Source: a virus. From it: a DNA stretch of 33,898 nucleotides. Below, one piece after another: positions 10,064 through 16,398 of this stretch; position 1 is the first letter of the stretch, and the number at the start of each line of letters is the position of its first letter. The stretch spans positions 1-33,898 of IMG/VR virus record IMGVR_UViG_3300044699_000107; one strand, 5' to 3'. A program made the position numbers and the translations under genes. Under the pieces are notes generated by a model that was not told the origin of the DNA, searched no databases, and was given only the letters and a program-made list of their open reading frames with translations.

Positions 10064-10702
10064 CTATCCGACCCTTGCGCCTTTGGAGCGGTTGCAGCGT
10101 GCGTGCGTGGCCTGAATGTTGGCGCGGGTATGGGTCCCGCCCTTCGATAGCGGAACAATGTGGTCGAAATCTATCCCGAACAAATCAAGAGGTTTCCGAC
10201 AAATTCCACAAAGCCCCTTAGAGTCCTTCAGGACTTGTTTGAAATCGATGTCTTCAACTCGTGTTTGTTGCTTGAGCGCTCGCCGCTTCGCGTTTCGAGC
10301 GAGAAACTTTTCCCGTTGGCCAGCGTGATAGGACTTGTCGTACCAGGCTTTCTGTTTCGCTCTCTCAACATCAGTGTGGGCCGCATAGAAGGCCCGCCGC
10401 TGCGCGGAGAATGCCGTGGCGTTTCTCGCCCACCATTTCTTCTTGTAAGCTTTCACCGCCGCCGGCTTCGAGGCGTGGAGGGCCTTCTGATACGCAATCT
10501 TCTCTTTGGCGTTGGCTTTGTAGGCCGCCCTCGCTTTCGCATGTAGCCTGTCTTTATTGGTTGCTCGAAAACTCTTGTTCCGCTGACTAATGTCTTCCTT
10601 GTGTTCAGCCGCGTACGCCCGCACCTGCGCCTTGATGGCCTCTCGATGGGCCACGTAATACGCTCTGTTGTACGCCGCCGTCTGTTCCTTCGTGTACGCC
10701 AT
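10064..10702 (-). CDS. HNH endonuclease between chaperone and tape measure
   Basis: This is an intact frame of 212 residues. Residues 1-150 are a Lys/Ala/Arg-rich helical region with repeated Tyr-x-Ala-x-[HN] units (YNRAYYVAHREAIKAQ, YAAEHKEDISQRNKS, FYAAHTDVERAKQKAWY), likely for DNA contact. The C-terminus is a complete HNH nuclease: LCGICRKPLDLFGIDFDHIV, PLSKGG, NIQATHARCNRSKG. It holds two CxxC pairs (CGIC and the terminal C), the catalytic DHIVPLSKGG and the final Asn. Base composition is visibly less GC-rich than the neighbours. Because it separates the tail chaperone from the tape measure, where phages normally have nothing, it looks like an invading homing-type endonuclease. Target site unknown. 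Confidence 0.85.
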   Translation of the reverse strand: MAYTKEQTAAYNRAYYVAHREAIKAQVRAYAAEHKEDISQRNKSFRATNKDRLHAKARAAYKANAKEKIAYQKALHASKPAAVKAYKKKWWARNATAFSAQRRAFYAAHTDVERAKQKAWYDKSYHAGQREKFLARNAKRRALKQQTRVEDIDFKQVLKDSKGLCGICRKPLDLFGIDFDHIVPLSKGGTHTRANIQATHARCNRSKGARVG

Positions 10703-10725
10703 ACCTAGTTAGACACCGCGCCCAT

Positions 10726-11228
10726 TTAGTCCGACTGCTCTTTCATCAGCTCCTCGACCAGAATCGCGTAGTCTTCACGGCTCAGTTCACGGACCCAGTC
10801 GAGTCTCCAGTGGCACCGGAGGGCGATGGCAAGATCGGAGATGATTTGCTCGCGTCGCCCGGGCCGTTTTTTCGGGCCTCGAGCTCCGCCTCGACCTGCG
10901 CGTGGTGCGCATCGACGGCCGTGAGGATGTCCTGCCAGGTGATGTCGAAGTCGCAGCTGTTCAGGGCGCTTTCACTGAACGGCAGCGGCTGGCCCTCGCG
11001 GTCCACGAACGACCAGCCGAGGACATAGGCCAGGACCCGGCTCATGCCGAACCGATTGAGGTCGAGTGTCAACCCGTTCCCCAGCGCGGTCTCTTTGTAT
11101 TGGTCCGTGACCATCTTCCGGTGCTCGCCGGTGTTGAGTTCCTGTCTCACCTCGAGCCACCGACCGTGCGTGAGCGTGAGCCGCTTTGATTCAGGTGTGA
11201 CGATCGGACATTGAAACGACCATGGCAT
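10726..11228 (-). CDS. Tail assembly chaperone, -1 frameshift product (G-T type)
   Basis: Ribosomes slipping -1 on A AAA AAC at 10866-10872 leave the short chaperone frame at codon 120-121. They continue as PGRREQIISDLAIALRCHW, RLDWVRELSREDYAILVEEL and MKEQSD, ending in TAA at 10726. The total is 167 residues. In lambda and many siphoviruses the G and G-T chaperones are made by exactly this mechanism, bind the tape measure and recruit tail tube subunits. The overlap, the gene order (tail tube, chaperone, tape measure) and the clean downstream frame all agree. The order is interrupted only by the HNH gene. Confidence 0.88.
10782..11228 (-). CDS. Tail assembly chaperone, short form (G type)
   Basis: The zero-frame product is 148 residues, starting at 11228 (MPWSFQCPIVTPESKRLTLT). 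It reads through GEHRKMVTDQYKETALGNGL and YVLGWSFVDREGQPLPFSES to VEAELEARKNGPGD, then a low-complexity Ser/Gly tail (PILPSPSGATGDSTGSVN). The tail is what is expected of codons read past the slip site under little constraint. This position, just after the tail tube gene and a small accessory gene and before the tape measure, is that of the gpG-like chaperone. It is the abundant form, while the frameshifted form is the minor product. A start three bases later in the same frame (W onwards) is not possible, so the first ATG is used. Confidence 0.85.
   Translation of the reverse strand: MPWSFQCPIVTPESKRLTLTHGRWLEVRQELNTGEHRKMVTDQYKETALGNGLTLDLNRFGMSRVLAYVLGWSFVDREGQPLPFSESALNSCDFDITWQDILTAVDAHHAQVEAELEARKNGPGDASKSSPILPSPSGATGDSTGSVN
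10866..10872 (-). promoter_or_regulatory. Programmed -1 ribosomal slippery site A AAA AAC
   Basis: On the minus strand the sequence is CGA AAA AAC in the chaperone frame, giving the classic X XXY YYZ heptamer A AAA AAC. The -1 frame is open from here for 46 codons to TAA at 10726 and encodes a convincing chaperone C-domain. The heptamer is one of the most efficient bacterial slip sites known. Because it is a run of six A bases, a sequencing indel has to be considered. The run itself and the conserved phage arrangement argue that the site is real. Confidence 0.85.
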
Positions 11229-11238
11229 CCGTGTGCTC

Positions 11239-11469
11239 CTACGGGCCGAGGCGCGCGGTCAGCGTGCCGCCCGCGATCTGCAGTCCTTCGAGGGGTCGAC
11301 GGATCGATCCGACCACCCACGTCAGGGGCGACTGCGACACCCGAAACGTATCGAGCGTGACGATCGAGGCTTCTACGACGTGGTCGGTGAGCGTCCACGA
11401 TCCGAGCGTCGCAGCGACGTGATACCCCCAGCGGATCTCCGCCGTCGCGCCTCGGATCGTGATGCTCAC
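11239..11469 (-). CDS. Small unknown tail-region protein
   Basis: This is an intact 76-residue frame (MSITIRGATAEIRWGYHVAA) of predicted beta strands: LGSWTLTDHVVEASIVTLDT, FRVSQSPLTWVVGSIRRPLE and LQIAGGTLTARLGP. It lies 6 bases after the tail tube stop and 10 bases before the chaperone start. The pattern of alternating polar and hydrophobic residues suggests a small beta-sandwich. Several siphoviruses carry a small gene at this point, but I cannot match it to a family. Confidence 0.65.
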   Translation of the reverse strand: MSITIRGATAEIRWGYHVAATLGSWTLTDHVVEASIVTLDTFRVSQSPLTWVVGSIRRPLEGLQIAGGTLTARLGP

Positions 11470-11475
11470 GTTCAG

Positions 11476-11874
11476 TTAGGGCTTCCGGCCCCAGCTCCCA
11501 TTGGCGACGAAGTTGCCGCTCAGCGTGTTCGGGCCACTCACCGGCACGGCGATCGAGGCGTCGAGCCACGCGGGCCCGTACCAGTAGACGGTCGGCGCCG
11601 CGGACGACGGATACAGGTACAGCTTCACGCCGTCCGTCGAATCCGCCGCGGTGAACACCGCCAGGCCGGCGTCATCCAGGAACCCCGTCACGGTCCCTTT
11701 GATGTCCTTCAGCCCTTGGACGTAGGTTTTGTTCGCGTCGCCGAACGCCGTGACTTCGGCTTTGTCGGTCGAGAGATCGAGCGTCCACCCCGACAGCGAC
11801 GTGGTCGTCGTCGCGGCGCCGGAGCCGGTCGTGCTCATGTAGATGACCGCTGCTTTTCCGTGGTATCGAGCCAT
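11476..11874 (-). CDS. Major tail (tube) protein
   Basis: The 132-residue protein from the ATG at 11874 starts MARYHGKAAVIYMSTTGSG. It contains SGWTLDLSTDKAEVTAFGDA, NKTYVQGLKDIKGTVTGFLD and DDAGLAVFTAADSTDGVKLY, then APTVYWYGPAWLDASIAVPV and NTLSGNFVANGSWGRKP. The 'STDKAEVTAFGDANKTYVQGL.D..GTVTGFLDD' pattern is characteristic of phage tail tube proteins, which polymerise as stacked hexameric rings. A longer in-frame start at 11931 exists but begins with a poor MICKRACRDG extension and overlaps the upstream glycosyltransferase. The shorter start is preferred. No indels are needed. Confidence 0.85.
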   Translation of the reverse strand: MARYHGKAAVIYMSTTGSGAATTTTSLSGWTLDLSTDKAEVTAFGDANKTYVQGLKDIKGTVTGFLDDAGLAVFTAADSTDGVKLYLYPSSAAPTVYWYGPAWLDASIAVPVSGPNTLSGNFVANGSWGRKP

Positions 11875-11893
11875 GTGTGTGGTCCCTGCGCCG

Positions 11894-13021
11894 TCAGGCC
11901 GCCCGTCGCGGCAGGCGCGTTTGCAAATCACCGATCATCGTGGCTGCCCTATTGCGCCACGACGACTCGGCCACACAGGCCGGTAACTGCGCGGCGATCC
12001 GCGCCCGCCCGTCCGGATCCGCGAGCCACGATCGGACCAAGGCCTGCGCCTCGTCCGGGGTCGTGAACGTCGGCACGAGATCCCCGAAGACTTCCGCGAC
12101 TTCCTGTCGATACGAACTCAGATGAAAGGCGCCACACGCGGCCAGTTCATACGCGCGCGGGTTGAGCGATTCGGCGTGCGCGATCGGCGGCGCCTGCGGG
12201 CCCCACCCCATCGACGTCCGATAGAGATTCAGCCCCACCTTCGCGCGGCGATACAGCGCCGCCGTCGTCGCGTTGTCCGTCTGGGCCCCGCGCACAAAGC
12301 GGCGCAGCGGATGCCGGGATCCGAGCGACTCCCAGGAGCCGTAGAGCCCGAGATCAATCCCGGTCCAGTCAATCGCTGAGAGCCACGCGACCCGTTCCTG
12401 AAACGCGGAGCCGACGAACACGACGTCATGCGCCGCGACGTCGCCGTCGCCCGGTTGGGGGCCGGATCGATGCCGCTCGGGATGCCACGCGTGCGGGAGA
12501 TAGCCGCCGTGGGGATTCACCGCGCGAAAGGCGTCGACGCTCGAGCGTTCGTTCGTCCAGTACCCGTCGACGAGCGCCGCCATCGCGAGCTCTTTCTCGA
12601 GGTCATAGGGCGACTCGGTGAACAGCATGAACACCGGCAGCGACGCGCGCGTCATGACCCGCACGACGTCGGGATGCAGAAACATCCCGCTCACGGCCAG
12701 CACGCCATCGATGCCGCCGCGAAAGACGTCGAGCCACAACGCCACCCAGAGGGCATCCCGGCCCGCCTGGAGGAAGACGTCGGCGACGTTGGGCTTGCCG
12801 ATCGCGGCGTCGCGCTTTTTCGCCTGGCGCCAGTTGTAATAGAGCCAGCTTTGCGAGCGCGCGATCCGGGTGTCGAGGGCGTAGTCCACGATCTCCACGC
12901 CGTGGTGCGTCAGGCCCTCGCGCAGGCCTGCGGCCACATCCGCTGTCGCCCAGGACGCGCCGGGGCCGATGAAGAACAGCTTCAATGAAACACCGTTGGT
13001 GTTACGCTTTGGCCATGCCAC
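11894..13021 (-). CDS. CgeB-type glycosyltransferase
   Basis: The frame is intact, about 363-375 residues. The N-terminal Rossmann core begins KLFFIGPGASW. It is followed by VADVFLQAGRDALWVALWLD and GVLAVSGMFLHPDVVRVMTR, then YLPHAWHPERH. The C-terminal lobe reads DVVFVGSAFQERVAWLSAID, AALYRRAKVGLNLYRTSMGW and LNPRAYELAACGAFHLSSYR, then VPTFTTPDEAQALVRSWLAD. The 'R..E..ACGAF.LSSYR' nucleotide-sugar site and the terminal loop identify the CgeB / glycosyltransferase group 1 family (GT-B fold). The start is uncertain: ATG at 13021 adds about 13 weak residues, and a TTG at 12985 gives a natural L-K-L-F-F-I-G start. It sits between a methyltransferase and the tail tube gene, so a virion component or host surface glycan is a plausible acceptor. 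Confidence 0.8.
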   Translation of the reverse strand: MAWPKRNTNGVSLKLFFIGPGASWATADVAAGLREGLTHHGVEIVDYALDTRIARSQSWLYYNWRQAKKRDAAIGKPNVADVFLQAGRDALWVALWLDVFRGGIDGVLAVSGMFLHPDVVRVMTRASLPVFMLFTESPYDLEKELAMAALVDGYWTNERSSVDAFRAVNPHGGYLPHAWHPERHRSGPQPGDGDVAAHDVVFVGSAFQERVAWLSAIDWTGIDLGLYGSWESLGSRHPLRRFVRGAQTDNATTAALYRRAKVGLNLYRTSMGWGPQAPPIAHAESLNPRAYELAACGAFHLSSYRQEVAEVFGDLVPTFTTPDEAQALVRSWLADPDGRARIAAQLPACVAESSWRNRAATMIGDLQTRLPRRAA

Positions 13022-13512
13022 GGTATGTGTGCCTGACGTGCGGCGTCGCGTTCACCAAGAACGGCGCCAGACTCAGGAAGTACTGCTCCCCGCGCTGCTA
13101 CCACGAGGCCACGGCGATTCCGCTGCGCGATCGGCTCTGGGCCAAGGTCGTCAAGACCGACACGTGCTGGCTGTTCACCGGCAAACACAACGAGCACGGC
13201 TACGGCCGACTGCCGATTTCTCAGGGCGGCGTGGGTAAGTGGATCTACGCGCATCGACTGGCCTGGATGGAGTTGGGGGGCGCAATTCCGCGAGGCAAGC
13301 ACCTGTGCCATCGGTGCGACACACCGAATTGCGTGCGGCCCGATCATCTGTACGTGGGCACGCCATCCGACAACATGAGAGACAAGATGGCTCGCGGACG
13401 TCTCCCTGTCGGCACGGGCCACTGGTATCACCGCAATCCGATCAAGGGTTTTAGACATCCGCAGACCGGCCGGTTCCAGAAGGTGTCCGAGCGGAGCACA
13501 AGTACCCGGTAG
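13015..13512 (+). CDS. HNH endonuclease on the opposite strand
   Basis: This 165-residue plus-strand protein (MPRYVCLTCGVAFTKNG) lies in a minus-strand operon. The N-terminus is a treble-clef zinc motif (CLTC, then KYCSPRC). The middle reads DTCWLFTGKHNEHGYGRLPI and WIYAHRLAWMELGGAIPRGK. The C-terminus (HLCHRCDTPNCVRPDHLYVG, then TPSDNMRDKMARGR) is the HNH_3-type nuclease with C-C-C-H metal ligands and the final Asn. It fills the gap between a methyltransferase stop (13451) and the glycosyltransferase start (13021) and overlaps both antisense. This is a classic picture of a homing endonuclease inserted between phage genes. An upstream ATG at 12985 is possible but less likely. Confidence 0.85.
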   Translation: MPRYVCLTCGVAFTKNGARLRKYCSPRCYHEATAIPLRDRLWAKVVKTDTCWLFTGKHNEHGYGRLPISQGGVGKWIYAHRLAWMELGGAIPRGKHLCHRCDTPNCVRPDHLYVGTPSDNMRDKMARGRLPVGTGHWYHRNPIKGFRHPQTGRFQKVSERSTSTR

Positions 13513-14107
13513 TCATTTCCGTTTGAGAGGCGAACCCCATCGCTTCGAACCGGCGCATCAGGTCGTACGCCGCGGCGCCTTCATCGGTCCATGTGCACGC
13601 GGTGATCGTCACGTCCGTGAAGTCCTTCAGGAGGAACTCCCACCCCTGACGCGCGAACCGCCAGTAGTCCTTGTAGTCCTCGGTCTGATGTGTCGGCCAG
13701 CAGAACGGCGACGTCACCAGCAGCAGGCCGCCCGGCTTCAGCACCCGGAACACCTCCGCTATCGCTGCCTTCGGATCGGTGCAGTGCTCGAGGACCTCGG
13801 TCAGCACGATCCCGTCGAACGAGTTGTCGGAGAACGGCAGCGCCAGCAGCGAGCCCACCTGGTCTTCGCCGTGTTCCCCGAACGTGACGTACCCCTCGCC
13901 GAGATACCGCCGCGGCACGTAGACCCCGACGTCGAGAATCGCCGGGCCCAGCGCCGCGCGATGCGACCACACCCAGTGCTCGAGCTGAAGACGATGGAAG
14001 TCGGGGGCCGGAAAGTCGTGCAGGCCCAGCGTCTGCTGCGACCACGCGAGCAGCTGCGCGGCCGGCACGGAGGCACTGAGCCCGTACAGCAACACGTCGC
14101 GGGTCAT
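13451..14107 (-). CDS. SAM-dependent methyltransferase (type 11)
   Basis: This intact 218-residue protein overlaps the preceding gene by an ATGA. The SAM-binding core is seen as ILDVGVYVPRRYLGEGY (motif I, with a Gly-poor loop), LALPFSDNSFDGIVLTEVLE, HCTDPKAAIAEVFRVLKPGG and LLLVTSPFCWPTHQTED. These match Methyltransf_11. The 'LTEVLEHC.DP..A..E..RVLKPGG' is diagnostic of the family. The N-terminal 35 residues and the C-terminal DVTITACTWTDEGAAAYDLM are likely substrate parts. It lies next to a CgeB glycosyltransferase, so sugar methylation is a reasonable inference. Target unknown. Confidence 0.8.
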   Translation of the reverse strand: MTRDVLLYGLSASVPAAQLLAWSQQTLGLHDFPAPDFHRLQLEHWVWSHRAALGPAILDVGVYVPRRYLGEGYVTFGEHGEDQVGSLLALPFSDNSFDGIVLTEVLEHCTDPKAAIAEVFRVLKPGGLLLVTSPFCWPTHQTEDYKDYWRFARQGWEFLLKDFTDVTITACTWTDEGAAAYDLMRRFEAMGFASQTEMTTGYLCSARTPSGTGRSADV

Positions 14108-14541
14108 GCGGGACTCGCAAATACGGTGTACAGGCCGCCGCGGTGTTGCCAGCGCGCGTCGGCGTTCTCGGGATCCGCTTCGGTGTAGCGCACGTATTCC
14201 TCGAGGCCGGTCTGCGCGGTCCCGTAGCCGGGGACCGTCAACGTGCTGCCGGCGCCGGTCGGGCCATCGAGCAGCACATCAATCCGCGCGGCCGCGGCTT
14301 TCGTATTGACGGTGCCGGTCCCCAGCTCCACGGCCTTGACCAGGTAGAGCGGGCTTTCGAACGCCCGGCCGCCGAACTGGCGCGTCACCGAATGGGCCAT
14401 GAGTTTCACAATCACAAACCGGGTCATCCCGGCGCTCGCGAGCTCGTAGAACACGCCGTCGGGCATCAGCGCCGCGAGCGTCGCGTCCGCCAGGAGCTTC
14501 GCAATCAACGCGCTGTCGATCTCGCCGCTATACGACGCCAT
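14104..14541 (-). CDS. Tail terminator / tail completion protein
   Basis: An intact 145-residue protein (MASYSGEIDSALIAKLLADA). It reads TLAALMPDGVFYELASAGMT, RFVIVKLMAHSVTRQFGGRA, FESPLYLVKAVELGTGTVNT and VRYTEADPENADARWQHRGG, ending LYTVFASPA. The pattern 'L..D..L.A.....Y.....G....FV.....', then 'YLVKAV', then a C-terminal 'W.HRGG.Y.V' is that of the DUF3168-like tail terminator family. It caps the tail tube and joins it to the head. It follows the HK97 gp10-like gene with a 14-base overlap, as expected in siphovirus gene order. No sequence anomalies. Confidence 0.75.
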   Translation of the reverse strand: MASYSGEIDSALIAKLLADATLAALMPDGVFYELASAGMTRFVIVKLMAHSVTRQFGGRAFESPLYLVKAVELGTGTVNTKAAAARIDVLLDGPTGAGSTLTVPGYGTAQTGLEEYVRYTEADPENADARWQHRGGLYTVFASPA

Positions 14542-14953
14542 GGACTTCGAACCCCGCGCGCTGCAGGAGCGCCCCGAGCTGCGCGTACATATGCTTTCGG
14601 TTCCGCATGGCGATCGGGATCAATCCCTCCGCGGCATGCGAGGGGGAGACCCCGCGGTTCCAGCCTTGACGGGTCGATCGCACGGCGGTCCCGAATTCCC
14701 AGATCGACGCGTGCTTCGCCGTGCTCTTCACGATCGCGACGGCGCCGTAGTCGGTGAACGCTTTGACGAGCCGGACGCCCGCGCGCAGCTTGCCCGTATC
14801 GCCGAGCGGATACGCCTGGATCAAACTGGCCTTCGTCAGCTCGGCCGCGTCCCCGACGATCTCGGCGCCCTCGGCTCGGAGTTGCTCGGGCAGCCGGCGC
14901 AGCGCCTCACGAAATTCGGCGAGCCCCTCGAGCACCAACCGGTTCTGACTCAC
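14528..14953 (-). CDS. HK97 gp10-like head-tail connector
   Basis: About 141 residues from a GTG at 14953 in a GTGA overlap. It reads VSQNRLVLEGLAEFREALRR, LPEQLRAEGAEIVGDAAELT, SLIQAYPLGDTGKLRAGVRL, VKSTAKHASIWEFGTAVRST and HAAEGLIPIAMRNRKHMYAQ. The YPLGDTGKLRAGV then ASIWEFGT arrangement is the signature of the HK97 gp10 family of head-to-tail connection proteins. A longer open frame extends upstream, but the GTG start gives the family's usual length and the operon's usual overlap. Confidence 0.85.
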   Translation of the reverse strand: MSQNRLVLEGLAEFREALRRLPEQLRAEGAEIVGDAAELTKASLIQAYPLGDTGKLRAGVRLVKAFTDYGAVAIVKSTAKHASIWEFGTAVRSTRQGWNRGVSPSHAAEGLIPIAMRNRKHMYAQLGALLQRAGFEVHGVV

Positions 14954-15291
14954 GGCACGACCTCCGTGCAGACGAGCACCATCTCGATATTGCGTTCCTC
15001 GCGGTTCGACACGCCCGTCACGCTGAACGTCCGAGTGCCAAACGTCACGCGCGTCTGGGTCGTCACCTGCGGGTGATACGGCCCGGTCAGAATGTGGGAG
15101 GCCGCCGCCAGCACCGTGTCCGCGGTCACCCGTTCGAGGTCCTTCGCTGTCGCCGGCACGATCGCGACCCAGCCCGACGCCGGCACCAGATCGGTCCACG
15201 TCTGCGCGAACCCGCCGTCGCCGTCGGGCACCGCGGGGCCGGGGTTCTGGAACGTGACGAGGTGGCGCCGCTGCCCGATCGGGATCGCCAT
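14950..15291 (-). CDS. Head-tail adaptor (head closure) protein
   Basis: This 113-residue protein starts at an ATG directly upstream of the gp10-like gene. It reads MAIPIGQRRHLVTFQNPGPA, DGDGGFAQTWTDLVPASGWV, ILTGPYHPQVTTQTRVTFGT and RTFSVTGVSNREERNIEMVL. 'G..RH.VTFQNPG....DGDGGF.QTW', 'G.Y.P.VT...RV.FG.R.F.V.GV.N.EERN.E....C' is the family signature of the phage head-tail adaptor (SPP1 gp16-like head closure). It forms the ring that stops DNA leakage after packaging. No indels. Confidence 0.88.
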   Translation of the reverse strand: MAIPIGQRRHLVTFQNPGPAVPDGDGGFAQTWTDLVPASGWVAIVPATAKDLERVTADTVLAAASHILTGPYHPQVTTQTRVTFGTRTFSVTGVSNREERNIEMVLVCTEVVP

Positions 15292-15292
15292 C

Positions 15293-15583
15293 TCAGGCCA
15301 GCGTCGGATCGCGCAGGAGGTCCACGTGCCGCTGCCACGCCCGATCGTCCGGGAGCGGGCCATCGCCGCGCTCCGTCATCAGCTGCGTCAGGAGCGTCAG
15401 CACCGCCGACTGCACGTCGGCCGGGACGGTCGCCGCCGTCCACGTTGGATCGGCCTGCGCCTTCAGGTAGCGGACGACGCGCGTACTCGCCTCATCGACC
15501 TTGCGCTGAATGTCGGCATCCGCGTCCGTCGTGGTTTCGCGCAGATGACCTTTTGCGACCTCCAGGGTCACTAAGGCGCTCAT
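15293..15583 (-). CDS. Head-tail connector (gp6-like adaptor)
   Basis: This 96-residue helical protein reads MSALVTLEVAKGHLRETTTD, ADADIQRKVDEASTRVVRYL and VQSAVLTLLTQLMTERGDGP. The 'LVTLEEAK.HLR...D.D..I......AS..V..YL' pattern is that of the phage gp6-like head-tail connector family (HK97 gp6 / SPP1 gp15). These form the ring under the portal. The gene stops just before the adaptor gene and overlaps the upstream collagen-like gene by an ATGA. Size and position are as expected. Confidence 0.82.
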   Translation of the reverse strand: MSALVTLEVAKGHLRETTTDADADIQRKVDEASTRVVRYLKAQADPTWTAATVPADVQSAVLTLLTQLMTERGDGPLPDDRAWQRHVDLLRDPTLA

Positions 15584-16398
15584 GGGCGTTTCCCGCCAAC
15601 CGAGACCACCGGCAGCGCGCCGGGCGCATCCAGGCCGTCTTTGCCGTCCCGCCCGCGCTTGACCATCAGGGTCCAGGCTTTCGAGCCGTCGCCCGGCTTC
15701 GTGGTCGTGGCTTCGTTGCAGTGCCAGCTCGAGCCGGCCCACGTCACGAGATGGCCGACCGCGTAGCTCTTCCCGTCCTGATACACGCCTTCAAACGACA
15801 ACCCGGCGGCGCCGTGGGTGCCGTCGAGGCCGTTTGTGCCCGCCGGTCCTGGGTCGCCTTTCGGCCCGGGTACGGAGGGGCGGACTTCCACGACGGCCAG
15901 TCGTTCACGCATCGTCCCGACGTCCTTCGTCAGATCGGCGATCGCGCCGAGAATCGGCGAGGTCTCCGCCGCCTTCATCTCGAGGCGGAGCTCGAGCGCA
16001 GCGAGCCGGGCGACCACGGGCCCGAGATCCACCGGCGGCGTCGCGTCAGGCAGCGGCCCCGGCTGCGCGGCCTTCGTCTCCACGCTGACCACACGGTCGC
16101 GCAGATCCCCGAGGGACTGTTCGTGCGCCGGTAACCGCTGCAGCTGGGCGTCGATCGCGGCGAGGCGCTCGCGCAGCGGCGTCAGATCGATCGGCGCCTC
16201 CACCGGAGCCGCCGGCTGCGCGGCTTTGGTCTCGCCCACCAGGACCCGATCCCGGAGCGCGTCGAGGGCCTGCTCCGCCGACCGGGTCCGCGCAAGCCCG
16301 GCTTCCGCCACGGCCAGGCGCTCGAGCACTGGTCCGAGTGCGGCTTTGATCAACAGCACGACTTCGCCGGCGAGCGCCTCGAGGAGCTCAGGCTGCAT
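15580..16398 (-). CDS. Collagen-like fibre protein with carbohydrate-binding-like module
   Basis: This intact protein of about 272 residues starts at the ATG at 16398, overlapping the portal stop by 11 bases (MQPELLEALAGEVVLLIKAA). Residues 1-180 form repeated coiled-coil heptads, with near-repeats RDRVLVGETKAAQPAAP and RDRVVSVETKAAQPGPL. A collagen-like Gly-x-y stretch (GPKGDPGPAGTNGLDG) follows. Then a compact module reads GVYQDGKSYAVGHLVTWAGS, SWHCNEATTTKPGDGSKAWT, followed by a second GRDGKDGLDAPG. 'YxVGDLVTxxGSxWxC...T...PG..S..W' resembles the CBM5/12-type carbohydrate-binding fold. The architecture of trimerising stalk plus sugar-binding tip fits a head-associated or portal-vertex fibre. 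Its placement next to the portal is notable. Confidence 0.75.
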   Translation of the reverse strand: MQPELLEALAGEVVLLIKAALGPVLERLAVAEAGLARTRSAEQALDALRDRVLVGETKAAQPAAPVEAPIDLTPLRERLAAIDAQLQRLPAHEQSLGDLRDRVVSVETKAAQPGPLPDATPPVDLGPVVARLAALELRLEMKAAETSPILGAIADLTKDVGTMRERLAVVEVRPSVPGPKGDPGPAGTNGLDGTHGAAGLSFEGVYQDGKSYAVGHLVTWAGSSWHCNEATTTKPGDGSKAWTLMVKRGRDGKDGLDAPGALPVVSVGGKRP

